Shown here piece by piece: positions 44,613 through 56,489 of a stretch of DNA of 64,000 nt. The stretch spans positions 10,220,248 to 10,284,247 of the forward strand of contig JAQFVV010012400.1 of NCBI GenBank assembly GCA_028023455.1. The letters are read 5' to 3'. The position numbers and the translations under genes are program-made. Every line of letters starts with the position of its first letter. The stretch's first letter is position 1. The notes under the pieces are model-generated. The model searched no databases. It was not told where the DNA came from and saw nothing but the letters and a program-made list of their open reading frames with translations. Origin of the DNA: Epiperipatus broadwayi. Lineage: Eukaryota > Onychophora > Udeonychophora > Euonychophora > Peripatidae.

Positions 44613-45542
44613 TTTTTATTTCATAAATTTAATATACAGGGTCTTTTCCTTATACTGTATATAATGTTAAGCTTGTTTTCATTATTCGTAAAAGATGCAT
44701 ATAGATTGCTCACTATAATCTCATATAGAAAAAACCCATTAGGATTTCCTGGTATTTAAAAAATTATCTCTGATCCTATGATGCAAACAAAGGAATGGAT
44801 GGGGTTATTTCCTTGTAATGAACGAAGAAATTAACATGTTAGCAGTGGTATTGCTGAATAACTATCAATTACTACTGACAGTCTTTAAGCTAAACAATTT
44901 TCTCTAATAGTCATTAAGCACATATAAGTATATTAGGAAGCTCTTATACTAATTGATTGACTAAAAAGCTAAGCATTGTTTTGTAAAGAATTTTCAGTCT
45001 TAAAATGCTATAATATTATTATGGGTAAGCTGGAAAGCAATGGCTTAAAAATGTTTTTTTATTACTTCATCTTGCACAAAAAAATTTAATAAATAAATCT
45101 AAGCACAGTAGATCACTTAATATGCTCATAGTATAGCCCAGTGAAAATGTGCTCATTTTTATCTAAACTATCTGTAGCTCCATCTCTGAATCAATACAAG
45201 CATTACATAATGACATAAGTTAGCCATTTACCACACATATTTTAAGGTATTAACATGTTTGATTCATGAGTTATGACAAGAAATATGAGTGTTTTGTACA
45301 TGGATTGTCTTCACTGCTATTTCTGCATGATAAAATCTTGCAATCACTTGAAAGTATTCTTGTGATTTATGGTTTCACCTCTATGCAATATCTGAATCAT
45401 TTCAAAATAGTTTCATCAATTTAAAGCAAAATTTAATATTGATAGATTGTTCCAACATGGGTTAATGTACAGAAAAATTATGTCATAATTCATGATAGAG
45501 ACACATTCACACCTTAAAATTTTTGTGGTCAATAAGCTAGAC
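44613..45542. other. AT-rich stretch, nothing recognised
   Basis: No match noticed. Confidence 0.45.
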
Positions 45543-45939
45543 CAGGGATTCCCAATCTGGGGCAGCTGTACCTCCTGGAGTTAAAGGAACTTTGTCCAGG
45601 GGGTACAGTGAATGTCACATAATAAATATTCTATTAATATATTCAAAAAATAGTTATGTTATCAACATTTCTGGGTTATTCCATATTGGCATTGTTTGTC
45701 AGCCATACTAGCAACATTTCATGTCTCTTTTCAGATACAGATGACAGTGATATTGCATAGACTTTTTTCTTATTACAGGATCTGATAACTCTAAATGTCC
45801 AGTTAAAATTCAAGATATCTAATGAAATTACCATATCAGCAACCCCTTGGTATTGTGTATGGTACATTCTCCAACTGCTTATTTCAGTATGTATTAAAAG
45901 CCAAGAGAATATGGAGACCAAAAAGGTTGGGAATCCCTG
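45543..45939. mobile_element. hAT-type non-autonomous element
   Basis: Terminal inverted repeats CAGGGATTCCCAATC and GGTTGGGAATCCCTG, with related 8-base flanks (GCTAGACC, ACTAGACC). 397 bp. An 81-codon minus-strand frame (45676-45921) lies inside, containing VIRSCNKKKVYAISLSS and EKRHEMLLVWL. It has no recognised transposase motif and may be internal remnant coding. Confidence 0.75.
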
Positions 45940-45947
45940 ACTAGACC

Positions 45948-47468
45948 ATGTTGCTATGTAACTTATGCATTTATCCAGAGATGGTACTGCATGCAGCTTA
46001 AAGAAACAGTCAGTTACCAGTCATCTTTTGCACTGGAATGCATTATGTGTATATACATAAATCAAAATATTTCGTGCTTTTTACAGAGCTCATTGTAAAA
46101 TAAGATTTTAGCTCAGTAGAGATGATTCAATAGTTTTTCTTATATAATTTTACTAAATTGGGATAAAGAGAACAAAAACCATAGAAGTGATTTGGTTGAA
46201 CATAGGGATAATACAAAATTAAAACAGACTATTTTTGTGTTATATCATGTTTTCAAAAAGTGAAAGAGTTTAATATAGTTAACAAAGTTTCTGGACGCAT
46301 AGGCTATATACAGAAACTTTTTACTTCATTCAAGAATCTATTTTGTATCACAGCTCTTTAATATAATAAATTGTATACATATGTAAGTCTAATCATGAGT
46401 ATCACTATTTATCAGTGATTATTTATTCTCATTAGATGGTAGATAATGAAAAAATATTTATATAGAGAGAACTAACTTCTTTAAGGATATCTGTTACTGC
46501 ATAAATTTAAACAGAAATCTCTTACCACAAGCTACACACTTCCATCTACTTGAAACGTTCATGTTCTTATATATATAATAACAATAAAAATAATAATAAA
46601 TATAACGGTAATTAACTATTACATACGGTCTTTAAAACTGCATATATATATATAACTTCAGATTTTATTATAACATAAATAGGAAAAGAAAAAGTGATAA
46701 ACTGAAATTGTTTTGTGTGTATATATCGACTTTTATTAACATCTTTTTTTGAGTAATTGTTTATATTATATGATGTCTATTAATAGTTTAAATAAAAAAT
46801 TGCATTATATTATAAAATATAATGATTATTTATAATTTAATACTATAGATTTATTTAACTGCTTATTTAAAATGATAAAATATTATTTCAATGCAAATAA
46901 CTTAACAAATCTGTAATATGTTTTTATTCTCTCCTATTATTTTTTCTTTTATGCCTATTTTAAATGGTCTATGATCTCTTTCGGAGATAAAATACACTTT
47001 GTAATTTATTTTATCTATATGGTATATATATCAACAATCTACAACAGGATTCATTTTGCCTTTCTAACTAAAAATACAAACTCTCATTTGACTAAACATT
47101 TTTCACGTAATTAAACAAATGAAAAAGTCAGTTCCATCTAGATTTGAACTCTGTCTTTAATGAAATAAATAATTAAAAGACAAAATTTAACCCCCTCTTC
47201 CCCATCGGTGTGTTACAAGCAAAAACTTCCCGCTTTAACAGCAATTATGAAAAAGACAGAGGGTGATGATTTTTATAAATATCAGGATATAAGATCCATA
47301 ATTTACTCCTGTCTGCCTTGATTGCAAATATAAAAAGAAAATAAACATTTAACACTCATGCATATATTTATCCAGCATTAAATGAAAGTGAACTGTTAAA
47401 CAATAAAGTGTCAGATTAATGGCATTATGAAAGTCGGTTGTTAACTGAAAATATTAACATATTAATGA
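45948..47468. other. AT-rich stretch, nothing recognised
   Basis: Slightly more GC near 47190-47240 (CCCCCTCTTCCCCATCGG). No frame or repeat match. Confidence 0.45.
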
Positions 47469-47576
47469 CCTATCAAGCGTTGGTGGCCTAGCGGTTAGCA
47501 TAGCTACCTTCCAAACAGCTGGCCCGGGTTCGCTCTCCGATTACCGCATTTGACATATGAAAAAAAAAACACAATA
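47469..47576 (+). mobile_element. tRNA-derived SINE, subfamily b
   Basis: TCAAGCGTTGGTGGCCTAGC, A box TGGCCTAGCGG, B box GGTTCGCTCTC, TTTGACATATG and an A10 tail. Flanked by the 13-bp duplication AACATATTAATGA (47456-47468, 47577-47589). The anticodon arm is altered (CCTTCCAAACAG). Confidence 0.9.
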
Positions 47577-47589
47577 AACATATTAATGA

Positions 47590-48954
47590 ACCTTCTTTGA
47601 GGGCGATTACATGGAGATTGAAACACATATACAAATTGTATAAATACATATAAGATTTGAATAAAAATAGTAAAATTGTTTATAGTCAGCGGATCACCAT
47701 CTGACCAACCTAGATTACTAGATTACCTAGAGAGCTTTATTTTTTAAAACTAATAATTAGATACCCATTTTCTAACCAATAACTGAATGGTTAATCGAAT
47801 TAGTTATGGATTTTATAAAAGACTTCAGATTGTTTGGAACCGTAGAATATCTATTTCACTTAAATTTCAATTCTAGAGTATGTAGAGTTGAGATGGATAC
47901 GTAATAATCACTTTGCCACAAGGCTCATCATAAATAATATTAAAATATTCAAAAATAAAACAAAATGATTTTGACATATTATTAAATTTATTTCAGGTAT
48001 ATTTTTGAAGTTCTTTAACATTACATGAGCATATTTATCCACACCAGCCCAGCTAATCATCATTAGCGATCAGTAAATTGGTATCTAAATACACTCAAAC
48101 ACTGCTTGCCCAGCAATTGGAAACCTCGATGAATACTTCTTTTGTGAGGGCATGTTGGAAAGGAATTTGCCCTGACGTGGAATATTTATTACGAAGGATG
48201 TATTAATCTTTATGTGCTTGATGTGTGTATATCTATTTAACTTATCGATTGTGCACTAAATATATAAAAAATAAAACGGTTAAAATAATATCAAAGTTGA
48301 ATGTAACTATCTTCAAATCTCCATGGTGACATTATTTAGAAAGTTCGCTGAACAGATTTTACTTTATCTACTCAATCAATATCTAATTCACAGTACAATA
48401 AAAAAAAAAGAAGCCAGTTTTAATTAAGATTTAGGATTGCTTTTAAATATAAATTTTCTTTAAAAATAAACAAAACTCTTTTAAATAAAATTTTACTTAG
48501 AATTGCTTTCAGAACATTTTTAATTTGATTATCTAAAGTTTAGTATGCTAAGAAGAATTTAGTTTGCAATTTAAAAACAAGGTTCTCTAAGAATACTAAT
48601 CTAATATTTTGCATAATGAAATTTAAATCTAACACTATTTTCTAAAAAAAAAAAAAAACTAAATGCTTATTTAAAAAAAAAAAAAAAAACATACAAAAAT
48701 CAATAATGAATTTTATAAAATGCAAATAATTCAGAAGTAAATGTCTAGGCTACTTTAGAAACAATAATATTAACAAAGATAATATGATTCAATTATTTGA
48801 CAAATGTAATAGAAAAAAAAGGAAGTAATGTACATATACGTTAATTAGTTATCAAATAGTAAATATCTATGCATTCATTTACCCTATAAAAATTTGAATC
48901 AAAAAGTTGAATGGTTGTTCATGAGATCATTGATGTTTTGTTACGAAATGATAT
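47590..48954. other. AT-rich stretch, perhaps low-copy
   Basis: 48030-48230 is somewhat more complex (CACCAGCCCAGCTAATC, GGAATTTGCCCTGACGTG) and matches no other part of the window. No open frame. Poly-A runs near 48645 and 48675. Confidence 0.4.
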
Positions 48955-49290
48955 TGAGATTCGAACCAGAATCATTTAGATCTCTTATCAGATTTTCAAT
49001 AAAATGGATGGCTGAAGAATTGTAGGTTGGAGTAGTTTGAAGCCTGTTCATTAAAGTATGAAGATTGGCTATCTTAATATAAAACTGAGCACTGATTGTA
49101 TATATGTGTGGAGATAGTAATCTGGACCAACTGATGATTGCTGGTTTAGCATGCAATACGTACATTGGTGATTATTTATCTTTTCAGCATGTGTGTGATC
49201 AGGTGGGTCAGTAATATGAAATGGCATGGGGAGTTGAGGGTCATGTGAAAGTCTGAGTTCGAATCCTTAATATATATGAATATAAGATGA
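48955..49290 (+). mobile_element. Family W copy 3
   Basis: TATCAGATTTTCAATAAAAT, GGATGGCTGAAGAATTG, GAGCACTGATTGTATATATG, a hammerhead, then GTGTGTGATCAGGTGGGTCA and a B-box-like GAGTTCGAATCC (49254-49265). Single copy, no coding frame. Confidence 0.75.
49124..49170 (+). ncRNA. Hammerhead motif, family W copy 3
   Basis: Stem I ACCAA (49126-49130) with TTGGT (49165-49169) is perfect. CTGATGA (49131-49137), stem II TTGCT/AGCAT, but the box reads GCAA (49153-49156), not GAAA. Stem III A-TAC/GTA-C keeps the CpG lost in other copies. The core substitution should inactivate it, but it preserves the ancestral stems. Confidence 0.7.
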
Positions 49291-49482
49291 AAAATTCAAA
49301 AAAAGTAAAGGAGAAGCTATAAGAATATTCTACAGCTCTAATTACATCTGAAATATTTATAATTTACAAATGTAATGAAAAATGGGAAATTCCTACTTGA
49401 ATTGTCCATTTCAAATCCAACTTTTGTTTTTAGTTAGCATGAATCCAATCTTCTTTGTAAACAATATATCATAATTTATAGT

Positions 49483-49895
49483 TGTATATTGGACTATTTC
49501 TATTGTTTAGTTGAATTTGAAAATGTTTTTAGAAAAATTCAAAACTTTTTACTTTTTCAGAAACATTCAGCTGTTTTTGTGAAATAGTATAAGCACAACA
49601 TTTTATTTATTTGCGCCTCTTTTTCATTTGTTGCTGACTTGACAATAATATATACCTTAGACATTAAACCAGTGATATTTAGATTTATAAAAACTGAGTT
49701 TTAAAGTGAGATTATAACTAACTAGAATATTTTGTCAAAGACAATTGTCAGCAGAGATTTTACCTACTTATTTATGATAGTTCTGATTTTCTCACTTTTT
49801 CCTTTTAAGTGTAAGATTAAAGAGTGAGTTTTAAACATTATGGATTATATCATATATGGAATTTATTTGCCATTGTAATATTAGCAGTATATTTT
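49483..49895 (-). repeat. Decayed P1 3' end
   Basis: Begins with the P1 tip (TATTGGACTATTTCTATTG), a TTTTTAGAAAAATTCAAAAC block, and at 49750-49895 the P1 3' UTR (TTTCTCACTTTTTCC, AAACATTATGGATTATATC, TTTGCCATTGTAATATTAGC). The hammerhead and tRNA-like parts are lost. Confidence 0.6.
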
Positions 49896-50335
49896 TTTAA
49901 AGTTTTTTTCATTAATGGTATATAAACAATAGAAAGATACATTTTTACCATAGAGCTCAAAGATTCTTCAACAAAAGGAATAGACATCTGACAAGTTAAT
50001 ATAATCATAGAACTAAAAACAATAAGAAACACGACTAATTAAGCATTGTTTAAAATTGAAATAATACAATAGTAATTCTTTGGAAGTTATAATGATGTTT
50101 CAGCAAAATAACATTTGCCATCAACAAGGTAAAGATAAAAGATATAAACAGTTGTAAAAGTTAATGGCAAATATTATTTTAAAAAAATATTAGTACACTT
50201 GTACTTTTAATATTTTATAGGGCTAATCCTGAAAAATTACTATATATATTGTAAACTGTTTGTCTAAAAGTTTGCGATTTTGACATTTAATCTGACATTA
50301 TATGCTTGACAATATTCATAATCTAGAATTAATTA
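49896..50335. other. AT-rich stretch, nothing recognised
   Basis: No match noticed. Confidence 0.45.
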
Positions 50336-51085
50336 GTAAATGTTGTAAATAAAATTCAAACTTTATTTAAAATTTCAATCCAATTAACTGTTAGTAATAG
50401 CACACATGTTAATATGTAATATAATGCTTGAGTAATATTATTCTCTTCTTCATATATTGCAGGCCTGTGATAGTACTAGAATGAGAATCAAATTTTGGTC
50501 CTCATCAACTAGGCCAGGGGTCCCCAACCCTATGCTTGCAGGCACCATGGTGGCCGCATACCATTTTACGTGGGCTTGTCGCTATCCAAACACGATAAAA
50601 AATTATTTATCTGATACAAATAAATTTAATTTTTAAAATTTCTTATAAATTATTGTATTATATTGTAATCAAATTATAGGGCATACTATACTTTTACAGC
50701 ATAAAAATATAAATGTTAATTATATGTTAAAATTTTCTTTTTGAAATAAATATTTTTTTGTACATTATGTGTATTATTAACAATATCCAACTATAAATTT
50801 ACATTGAAAAAATAAATGGTGCCCGCCATCTGGTTGAAAAAAATAAATGGTGCCCACCACCTGGCCAGTATTATAGAATGTGCTCTTAAGTGCAAAAAGG
50901 TTGGGGACCCCTGAACTAGGCTATTTTATTAATGCAACAGTCTGTAGAAATATGATATTCTTATCCATAAGGATTCTTCCTATTTCTTCACTTTTTCTTA
51001 AGGATAAAGTTAATGAGTGATTTTGTAATATTGTAAATTACCACACTACATTGTCATATGGGATTATTTGCTATTATTATATACA
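50336..51085 (-). mobile_element. P1 3' end, split by a hAT MITE
   Basis: Left part: AAACTTTATTTAAAATTTC, AACTGTTAGTAATAGCACAC, a worn hammerhead (TTCTCTTCTTCATATATTGC) and part of the tRNA-like region. Right part from 50935: CAGTCTGTAGAAATATGA, TCTTCACTTTTTCTTAAGG and TTATTTGCTATTATTATAT, as in 63410-63560. The MITE at 50515-50913 lies between. Confidence 0.7.
50515..50913. mobile_element. hAT MITE with perfect 8-bp target duplication
   Basis: CAGGGGTCCCCAACC at the left end and GGTTGGGGACCCCTG at the right: perfect 15-bp inverted repeats. AACTAGGC flanks it on both sides (50507-50514, 50914-50921). 399 bp, no coding frame. A subterminal AAAAAATAAATGGTGCCCGCC block is duplicated (50803 and 50838). 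The TIR is of the widespread hAT type. Confidence 0.92.
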
Positions 51086-51534
51086 TTTTTAGATTTTTAG
51101 GTTTTTACTAACACATACTTAATCTCAACTCCACTACATCATAACTACCTTGGCACAGAAAATTACCTAATCTTCTCTTAGTATGTATCCATTTTTAAAT
51201 AACCTTTGTTCTTCAGGTTAGTTTAAACACGGAATAACTTTTCATATATATATATATATTGATATTCTTTAAATTTTCATCTTACCACATATTCTTGAAA
51301 CACACATATATAGAAATATCACTATCACATAGTGATATGTAACTGATTCTATTTATATATATTATAATGGTACAATAGTTGTACATTTCCTGATAAGTGA
51401 TTTTGCTTTAGCTATTTAGTTATAACAAAACCTGTCTTATAAAAAATAAAAATAAAATGCATATCATTTTCTATTTTTAAAAATATATAATACCAATGAT
51501 GATTAAACCAAGTTGAATATTCTGTGAGAATTGT
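51086..51534. other. AT-rich stretch, nothing recognised
   Basis: (AT)n near 51246. No match noticed. Confidence 0.45.
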
Positions 51535-51640
51535 TCCATGTCAACTCTGGATTGTAAGGTTTTGAATTGATTCCAATTTAAACATTTCCAATACTCAAAC
51601 TTCTTATATGAATTCTTGAGCAAGAAAGACATTCAGTTAC
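51535..51640 (-). repeat. Dispersed repeat R1
   Basis: GTCAACTCTGGATTGTAAGG, then ACATTTCCAATACTCAAAC and GAATTCTTGAGCAAGAAAG follow the R1 order. Confidence 0.4.
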
Positions 51641-53647
51641 TTATTTTCTCTCAAATGATTGACCAAAAGGATAATTTACTAAAAAATAGTTTTGTTTGTT
51701 TTCAATGTTAGCAAATGATGCATTGAACACCATCTCCAGAATGAAGGATTGTTTTACAGTGATTATTTTAATCTTTCTGTATTTTTTTTATTAATTCTTT
51801 CTTATTATTGCTTTTGGATTTTAGCCAGTATAAAAAATTAGATACTAGAAATAATGATTACACTTTCTGAAGTATTCTAAACTTTTATATTGGGAGCGGG
51901 GGGGGGGGATGTACATGATGAATAAAAATAGGAATAGAAAATAGACTTGGTTAATTATTTATAAACCAATTTATTATGAATAAATTAACAAAGAAATCAT
52001 ATAAATACATTATAGTTATGATGGGTAAATTAGATGGTTTAAATATATATACAACAGTTTTATTTTACTATGTTCTTTAATATATATATATAGTATTATT
52101 ATTCAATAAATTATGGACTTTAACATCCTCTTTGCATGCAAAGCAGCCGTATTGAATATTTAAAAAATTATGCGAAGCCACAAATTTTATCATAACTTTT
52201 AAGTTTTTATTAATAAAAAATGACATAATATATATTTTTTGAAAGATCAAACACCAAAGAATGTAATTAAACTGAAAAAAATATAGTCATTGATATCCAA
52301 AGTAATAAAAAGAAGAATAAAGTTAATATTTCTAATAATTATTTTCAGATTATTTTATATATTCTAAATTATCATGCACATCACTTAAAATTATATTTTT
52401 GTTTGCAGGTTAGTTGGATTTATCATAAAATTTCTAAAAAATTAGTATATAATAACACTTACCTAAGGTAATTGATCACTTGAAAACTTTGTAGAAAAAA
52501 GACATTAGTACCTTTCATTTTTCCTAGTATCCCTTCAAAATGTATTTTCATACAGGGTTTACAATGAGTATGTCATTTCTAATAACATCCCTGATAACAA
52601 GTAGTTATTATTGATCAATGAATATTATAATAAAGAACTTCAATACAGCTTGTAATTTATTAAAAAAGTACTACTACAATAGTCACTATATACAAAATAA
52701 AAATAATAAAATAAAATAAAAAGTGAATAAAATACTAAATTCATTATAAAGTTAAGCTTGAGATACATAAGTTAGTAGTTTAGAGTCAGTGCAATGTAGT
52801 ATTATTTATTCTATCTTTATAGATTTTAAGGGCTCATATTGCTTCATGCTACTATAAACATAAATTTAGTAATAACTTCAACTACTGCTCTCTTTGTATT
52901 TGATATGCAGCTTTGAAATTTATATTGCAGTAGGGTATAATCGACCTAAGTTTACATACTGTCAACATCTTTACTTTTAGCATTTGCATGTTTTTATTAT
53001 TAATAAAATGGAGACAAGACATTATAGAAAAATCTAAATCAGGTCATAATATTTGCAAAATATGTTTATCTCATATCATCTAATTCAAATACTGAACCCA
53101 AGCCCACATCATAGCAAAAAATGCAGATAATTCACAATATAAATGTACACAATCACAATTTTTTTTATTATGTTAGTTTCAATAATAATTTTTTTCATAT
53201 ATTTTTTATCAAATATAAATATATAAAATAAAATAATTAAAAAATATAAAAAAATAAATACCATTAGGCTCCCCATAACATTGTCTTCAAAATACATCGG
53301 AAAAAGTAAAACTTTTTACCGATGTATTTTTCATGGTGAATGCTTTTCCAGTAACTATCAAAAAAATGAGAGAAAGGCAAAAAATTCAATTTACTTGATC
53401 ACAAAAATTATCATAAATTTTTTTTTTTTTTGTAGAAAAATAAAACTTCCCTTTTCTGAAAGTAGAAAGAAAAATGGGAATGAAGGTGTAAAAAGCACAT
53501 GCATAGCCTGTGTAGATTTCCATTAATCTTAACATGAACCTGGAAGTTTATAAGTTGAAATTCATTGCCTGCATTATGTGGGAATATAAGTAAATAGGTT
53601 GATAAATGCTGTAGATATATCTTTATTACAACTTAAATTTAACATAT

Positions 53648-53651
<4 letters not shown>
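51641..53651. other. AT-rich stretch, no gene
   Basis: A G-rich run at 51894-51909 and many A/T runs. A small hairpin at about 53288-53330 (AATACATCGG with CCGATGTATT) lies across a plus and a minus short frame; neither frame is recognisable. Confidence 0.45.

Positions 53652-53703
<52 letters not shown>
53652..53703. repeat. (AT)n microsatellite
   Basis: About 26 uninterrupted AT units, directly before a family Y fragment. Confidence 0.95.
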
Positions 53704-53708
<5 letters not shown>

Positions 53709-53851
53709 GCTCCTCACTAATAAATGCCACAAGCTACAAACTAATCTGGAGATATTGGAAAAGTACTAGATGGAGATTTTTATGCACAATCTTCCTGCAT
53801 CCATTAATTACTAATGCTTACACTGGAGGGCATTACTGTCTGGAGAGTTTG
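53704..53851 (+). repeat. Degenerate family Y arm
   Basis: GCTCCTCACTAATAAATGCC, CTACAAACTAATCTGGAGAT, ACTAGATGGAGATTTTTATG and CTGTCTGGAGAGTTTGC line up with the right Y arm. The core has decayed (CTAATAA, ACAAAC). Confidence 0.7.
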
Positions 53852-54220
53852 CTATTGCTAAGTTTTATATGTAAAGGAATAAATAAACTGGAGATATCTT
53901 TAAGCTATCATCTCAATTTTAATATCATTATCCAAAAGATGGTGAAAATATTCTCTCCATTTGTTCAAAATATTATTATTAATTCCCTGATAATATTCCT
54001 ATTATTAATACCTTGATTTAAAAACACCTAACATTTTCTTCTTGGAAAAATAATAAATTGAATGTTGAGCTTCTTAATTAATATAGAAATTTAAAGGCAG
54101 AGAAAAGCAATTATTAAAAAGGCTTAAAAATAATTGATGTACTAAAACTGCAAAGAGAATATAAACATTCACTCATTGGAGTGACTTTGAAATTTTTTTG
54201 ATGGTGTTTTAGTTAAAATT
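53852..54220. other. AT-rich stretch, nothing recognised
   Basis: No match noticed. Confidence 0.45.
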
Positions 54221-54425
54221 TATAAGTTGGACTATTTCCATCATCTAATATGAATATTGAATGTCTTTAGAAAAAATTAACTTTATTTAAATATTACAAA
54301 TACATTCAACTGTTAATAGTGTGATATTACTAACAGTTGAATGTTTTTGGAATATTTAAATGAAGTTACATTTTTCTAAAGACATTCAATACTCATATTA
54401 GATGATGGAAATAGTCCAACCTATA
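54221..54425. mobile_element. Short P1 terminal palindrome
   Basis: About 97-base arms, each the last part of P1: from TATAAGTTGGACTATTTCC through TTAACTTTATTTAAATATTA to CAACTGTTAATAG, mirrored after GTGATATTAC. Truncated before the hammerhead, so both arms are only the outermost tail. It is the smallest of the inverted dimers. Confidence 0.82.
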
Positions 54426-54740
54426 AATACAACTAATATAATAAGTATCTGAAAATATATGTCATATTCCTATTAAATCCATTGAAGAATAATTACTCAG
54501 TTTTAAACATTTACCAATACTAAAAAAATATAAGAATTCATAGATTATCTTCTATACTTTGAGAAAAATTTGGCAGAGTGATATTTTTCTTAGCTGTTTA
54601 TCATTTTAAAATGATATAAATTACACTTTAAAACTGAATCATTGTATCTGCCTTCAGAAACTAGTCATAATAACTATATTTTATAAACCGTGCACTTATG
54701 TCAAAAAAAAATTCTTTGTCTCTGTACATATGTTAATATT
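54426..54740. other. AT-rich stretch, nothing recognised
   Basis: No match noticed. Confidence 0.45.
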
Positions 54741-54830
54741 TGTACGTGGCCCTGTGGTTAGCATAGCTGCCTTACAAGCAGCTGACCCGGGTTCGCTTCC
54801 CTGTCAACGCTTTGACATATGAAAAAAAAA
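54741..54830 (+). mobile_element. tRNA-derived SINE, subfamily b
   Basis: Begins in the D arm (TACGTGGCCCTGTGGTTAGC), intact anticodon arm GCTGCCTTACAAGCAGC, B box GGTTCGCTTCC, GTCAACGCTTTGACATATG and an A10 tail. Lightly 5' truncated. Confidence 0.85.
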
Positions 54831-55169
54831 ATGTAATTAATAAAGTTTATTTTATAAAAACAAAAGTATTTATAAACTTAGAATTTTCTTAGTGAAAGCA
54901 AAATATATTATTAATTAATGTATTTTATTAATTAAATTTCAAAGTTCTATAATTTTATCTTTAATTATTTATGAGAAAAAGAGAAAAGGGAGGGGGGGGA
55001 TATTTAAAAATGCATTTCTTATAATATTTCTAAAAAATAATTTCGACTTAAAAAATTAACTATTAAATAAAAATGAGTGTTTGATTTAATTCTCACTTTA
55101 ATTTTTTTTATCAGCATTTATTTTAAATTATTATTTGCAATTTCAAACTCATTTAACTTCTCATATTAA
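54831..55169. other. AT-rich stretch, nothing recognised
   Basis: A G8 run near 54993. No match noticed. Confidence 0.45.
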
Positions 55170-55281
55170 TTTTTTTTTCATATGTCATAGCATCGGCCGG
55201 GACGCGAATCCACAACCGTCTGCAACCAACTACTTGCTTGAAAGGCGGTTGCGATAACATCTCGGCTAACAACGCTTGACG
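55170..55281 (-). mobile_element. tRNA-derived SINE, subfamily c
   Basis: The minus strand reads CGTCAAGCGTTGTTAGCCGA, CAACCGCCTTTCAAGC, the long-arm insert GTTGGTTGCAGACGGTTGTG, CCCGGCCGATGCTATGACAT and a short A tail. It matches 14693-14795. Confidence 0.85.
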
Positions 55282-55317
55282 TATTATCCGATGGAGATTC
55301 TGCTATGTTTTTTTCAT

Positions 55318-55465
55318 TTTCAGTCATTACAAGGTGAAGATCTTTGGAAATGTAATCCAGTTTCTCTAATAAGTTATTTTTTTTCGCTACATCACTCCAG
55401 CATATCTTTTAATTTCATTGATCTATCTCATAAGATGTCATTGTAGATCTTTTCACGTCATTGAA
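55318..55465 (-). repeat. RTE LINE 3' fragment
   Basis: AAGGTGAAGATCTTTGGAAA, TTAATTTCATTGATCTATCT and GTAGATCTTTTCACGTC align with 31861-32000 of the best RTE copy. Confidence 0.6.
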
Positions 55466-56079
55466 ATGCATAAATTAAATAAAATAATAACATTACTTTT
55501 AAAATAAAATAGCAAGAATTATAAATACAACTCTAATGAATTTTTGTTACTAAATGCTTTTTTCAAAGACAGATATTATAAACTAAATTAAAAAAGGAAA
55601 TTTCAATTTATAACCCTAATTATGCATTTCCCCAAATATATTCAACTGCATTATTCTGTTTATTATTGAATCCATTATTTATTAATGAATCATGTTTCTT
55701 TTATCTTACATTTTTTACAAACGATCCATATTTTTTAGAACGTGAAAAGATACTTGGTTGTGTTTTTAATCTTAAAGAAATACAGATGGTTTGCAGTGAT
55801 TAGAAAGAACAAGCTAAAAAAAGCATGGCTCATCAATGAAGTAGGCTCAGTAAAGAACAGAACCTATAATAATATTCAGTTAAATGTATTTGTATCATGA
55901 GCAATTAATGTATCTTTTTTTTAGTTTGAGTGAAAAGTGCCCTGCACTGAAAATGCATTAAAGTGATATTTAATGTCTTGAATATTTTCTCTGCACTGAA
56001 AGAAGTGTCCTTATTGCATTTAATTTATTGTAGGTCAGAAAAATTTGCAATATGGAGATTTCAAGATTTTTCAATAAAG
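55466..56079. other. AT-rich stretch, nothing recognised
   Basis: No match noticed. Confidence 0.4.
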
Positions 56080-56425
56080 TATAGAGAAATGCATGTCAGG
56101 AGTATCAAGAAAGTTTGAAAATGAAATATATGGATGAGAGAATAACAAATATTATTGATTTTATTGAAAGAATTAAAAGACTGAAGTGGAGCTGCAGTAT
56201 ATATTGCTAGAAGAGATGATTAGATAAACAGTTCACATTTTAAATAAAAGCTCAAAAGATTGCGAAAGACATACAAAAAGACCACATGTGAGATGTATGG
56301 ATGAAATAAAGAAATTTGCTAATGTATGTGAAGAAGAGAGGCTATAAATTAAAGAAATTAGATAAAAATTGGAAAGACTTTTATCCTGTAATGGATTGAC
56401 AACAGTTTAAAATGGTGATGATATC
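56080..56425 (+). repeat. RTE LINE 3' fragment, opposite strand
   Basis: AGAGAAATGCATGTCAGG, GAAAGAATTAAAAGACTGAA (ERIKRLKW), TGCTAGAAGAGATGATTAGA (ARRDD), AGACCACATGTGAGATGTAT (RPHVRCM) and GGAAAGACTTTTATCCTG follow the RTE C-terminus in order, ending near GGTGATGAT. Faces away from its neighbours at 55318 and 56490. Confidence 0.75.
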
Positions 56426-56489
56426 TTTTACAAATTAAAGACTTCAGATTTTTCCTTTTTTAAAAATAGCATATTTCATTCATTTCAAC

